A stretch of 64,000 bases of DNA from Natronoarchaeum rubrum (GTDB taxonomy: Archaea > Halobacteriota > Halobacteria > Halobacteriales > Natronoarchaeaceae): positions 496,001-560,000 of the forward strand of contig NZ_JANHDP010000004.1 of assembly GCF_024494695.1 (NCBI RefSeq), in the 5' to 3' direction. The stretch's first letter is position 1. Each line of letters starts with the position of its first letter. The translations under genes were made by a program, and so were the position numbers. This document shows positions 63,666-64,000 of the stretch, piece after piece. Below the pieces are notes generated by a model. The model did not search any database. It saw only the letters and a list, made by a program, of their open reading frames with translations, and was not told the DNA's origin.

Positions 63666-64000
63666 TTAGAAGGGAGCTGTGAGCCAACCACTGCTTCGAC
63701 GCTCGATTTGTGGCCCAAAAATACGGCTCAACCGGTAGAGGTCGCCGCCGGTCTGTAACTCGAAGTCCCGTTGCCGGCGCTGGAACGTTCCTTCGACTGC
63801 GAACTGGATCGCCGGAAGCGGACGGCGATTTTCGAGGGTATTTGCCTGACGATCCATCAGCTTCGACAGTTCGCTCACGGCGTCATCATCATCAAAGATG
63901 GCGCCGAGTCCAACGACGCATACCTCATCGGGCACGTCATCTTCTCGGAGCATGTTCTGGAACTCCTCAATTGGGACTTGGTGGTCGAAGAGGTCGTACT
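63666..64000 (-). CDS. C-terminal part of an uncharacterised gene running off the window
   Basis: The frame is open from the right edge to the stop at 63666 and includes YDLFDHQVPIEEFQNMLRED, then VPDEVCVVGLGAIFDDDDAV, LPAIQFAVEGTFQRR and FELQTGGDLYRLSR. It is soluble and mixed alpha/beta, with no recognised motif. Its stop lies nine bases from the McrC stop, so the genes converge. The start codon is beyond 64000. Confidence 0.5.
   Translation of the reverse strand, partial: YDLFDHQVPIEEFQNMLREDDVPDEVCVVGLGAIFDDDDAVSELSKLMDRQANTLENRRPLPAIQFAVEGTFQRRQRDFELQTGGDLYRLSRIFGPQIERRSSGWLTAPF

Overview
The window is from a haloarchaeon (class Halobacteria). The proteins are strongly acidic. The sequence encodes archaeal TFB, Bat-type PAS/GAF/HTH_10 regulation, HalOD1 domains, IS1341-type TnpB and leaderless genes with TATA boxes about 25 nt before the start codon. 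Identification below family level rests on motifs read by eye; no database search was possible.

1-15 kb is GC-rich, core-like chromosome. It holds the end of a probable sulfatase, an MDR oxidoreductase, a winged-helix regulator, a DUF6498-like membrane protein, a GH13 alpha-amylase-type enzyme, an HNH-like protein, three HalOD1 genes (two paired with a small zinc protein), a 1508-residue multi-PAS/GAF Bat-type regulator with a receiver-like N-terminus, a DUF5800-like protein and a bactofilin-like beta-helix protein.

From about 15.0 kb the sequence becomes more AT-rich and mosaic, and it behaves like an accessory island to the end of the window. 15-20 kb holds a lipoprotein, a protein with two PD-(D/E)XK nuclease motifs, a decayed ABC-2 permease locus and a truncated PilB-type ATPase. 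20.3-25.5 kb holds a very large exported protein (VWA domain, calcium-type repeats, C-terminal nuclease-like domain) overlapped by an all-helical gene: a candidate archaeal polymorphic toxin-immunity pair. 26-32.5 kb is a leftward type IV secretion/conjugation operon (VirB2-like pilin, exported protein, VirB6-like protein, PrgI-like protein, frameshifted VirB4 ATPase), followed by an element-encoded TFB, a SWIM zinc-finger gene and small zinc proteins. 35-36.5 kb is an IS1341-type TnpB element. 36.6-39.5 kb carries a zinc alcohol dehydrogenase, a small membrane protein and a glycerol dehydrogenase.

39.8-52.6 kb is the most striking region: an AddB-like/AddA-like nuclease-helicase pair, a catalytic-type long prokaryotic Argonaute, a divergent MrfA/YprA-type helicase and a PLD nuclease fused to a P-loop ATPase. 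I read this as a defence cluster working on DNA ends, guides and foreign DNA. A frameshifted tyrosine integrase (53-54 kb) follows, then a PH/SHOCT protein, paired zinc-membrane proteins, a two-gene module with a FokI-like nuclease motif, nested dead IS6-type insertion sequences, a McrB-McrC type restriction pair and a gene that runs off the right edge.

At least four reading frames are broken by what look like single-base losses (virB4, integrase and both IS6 transposases), so either the island is decaying or the assembly contains small indel errors. No rRNA, tRNA or CRISPR array was recognised.
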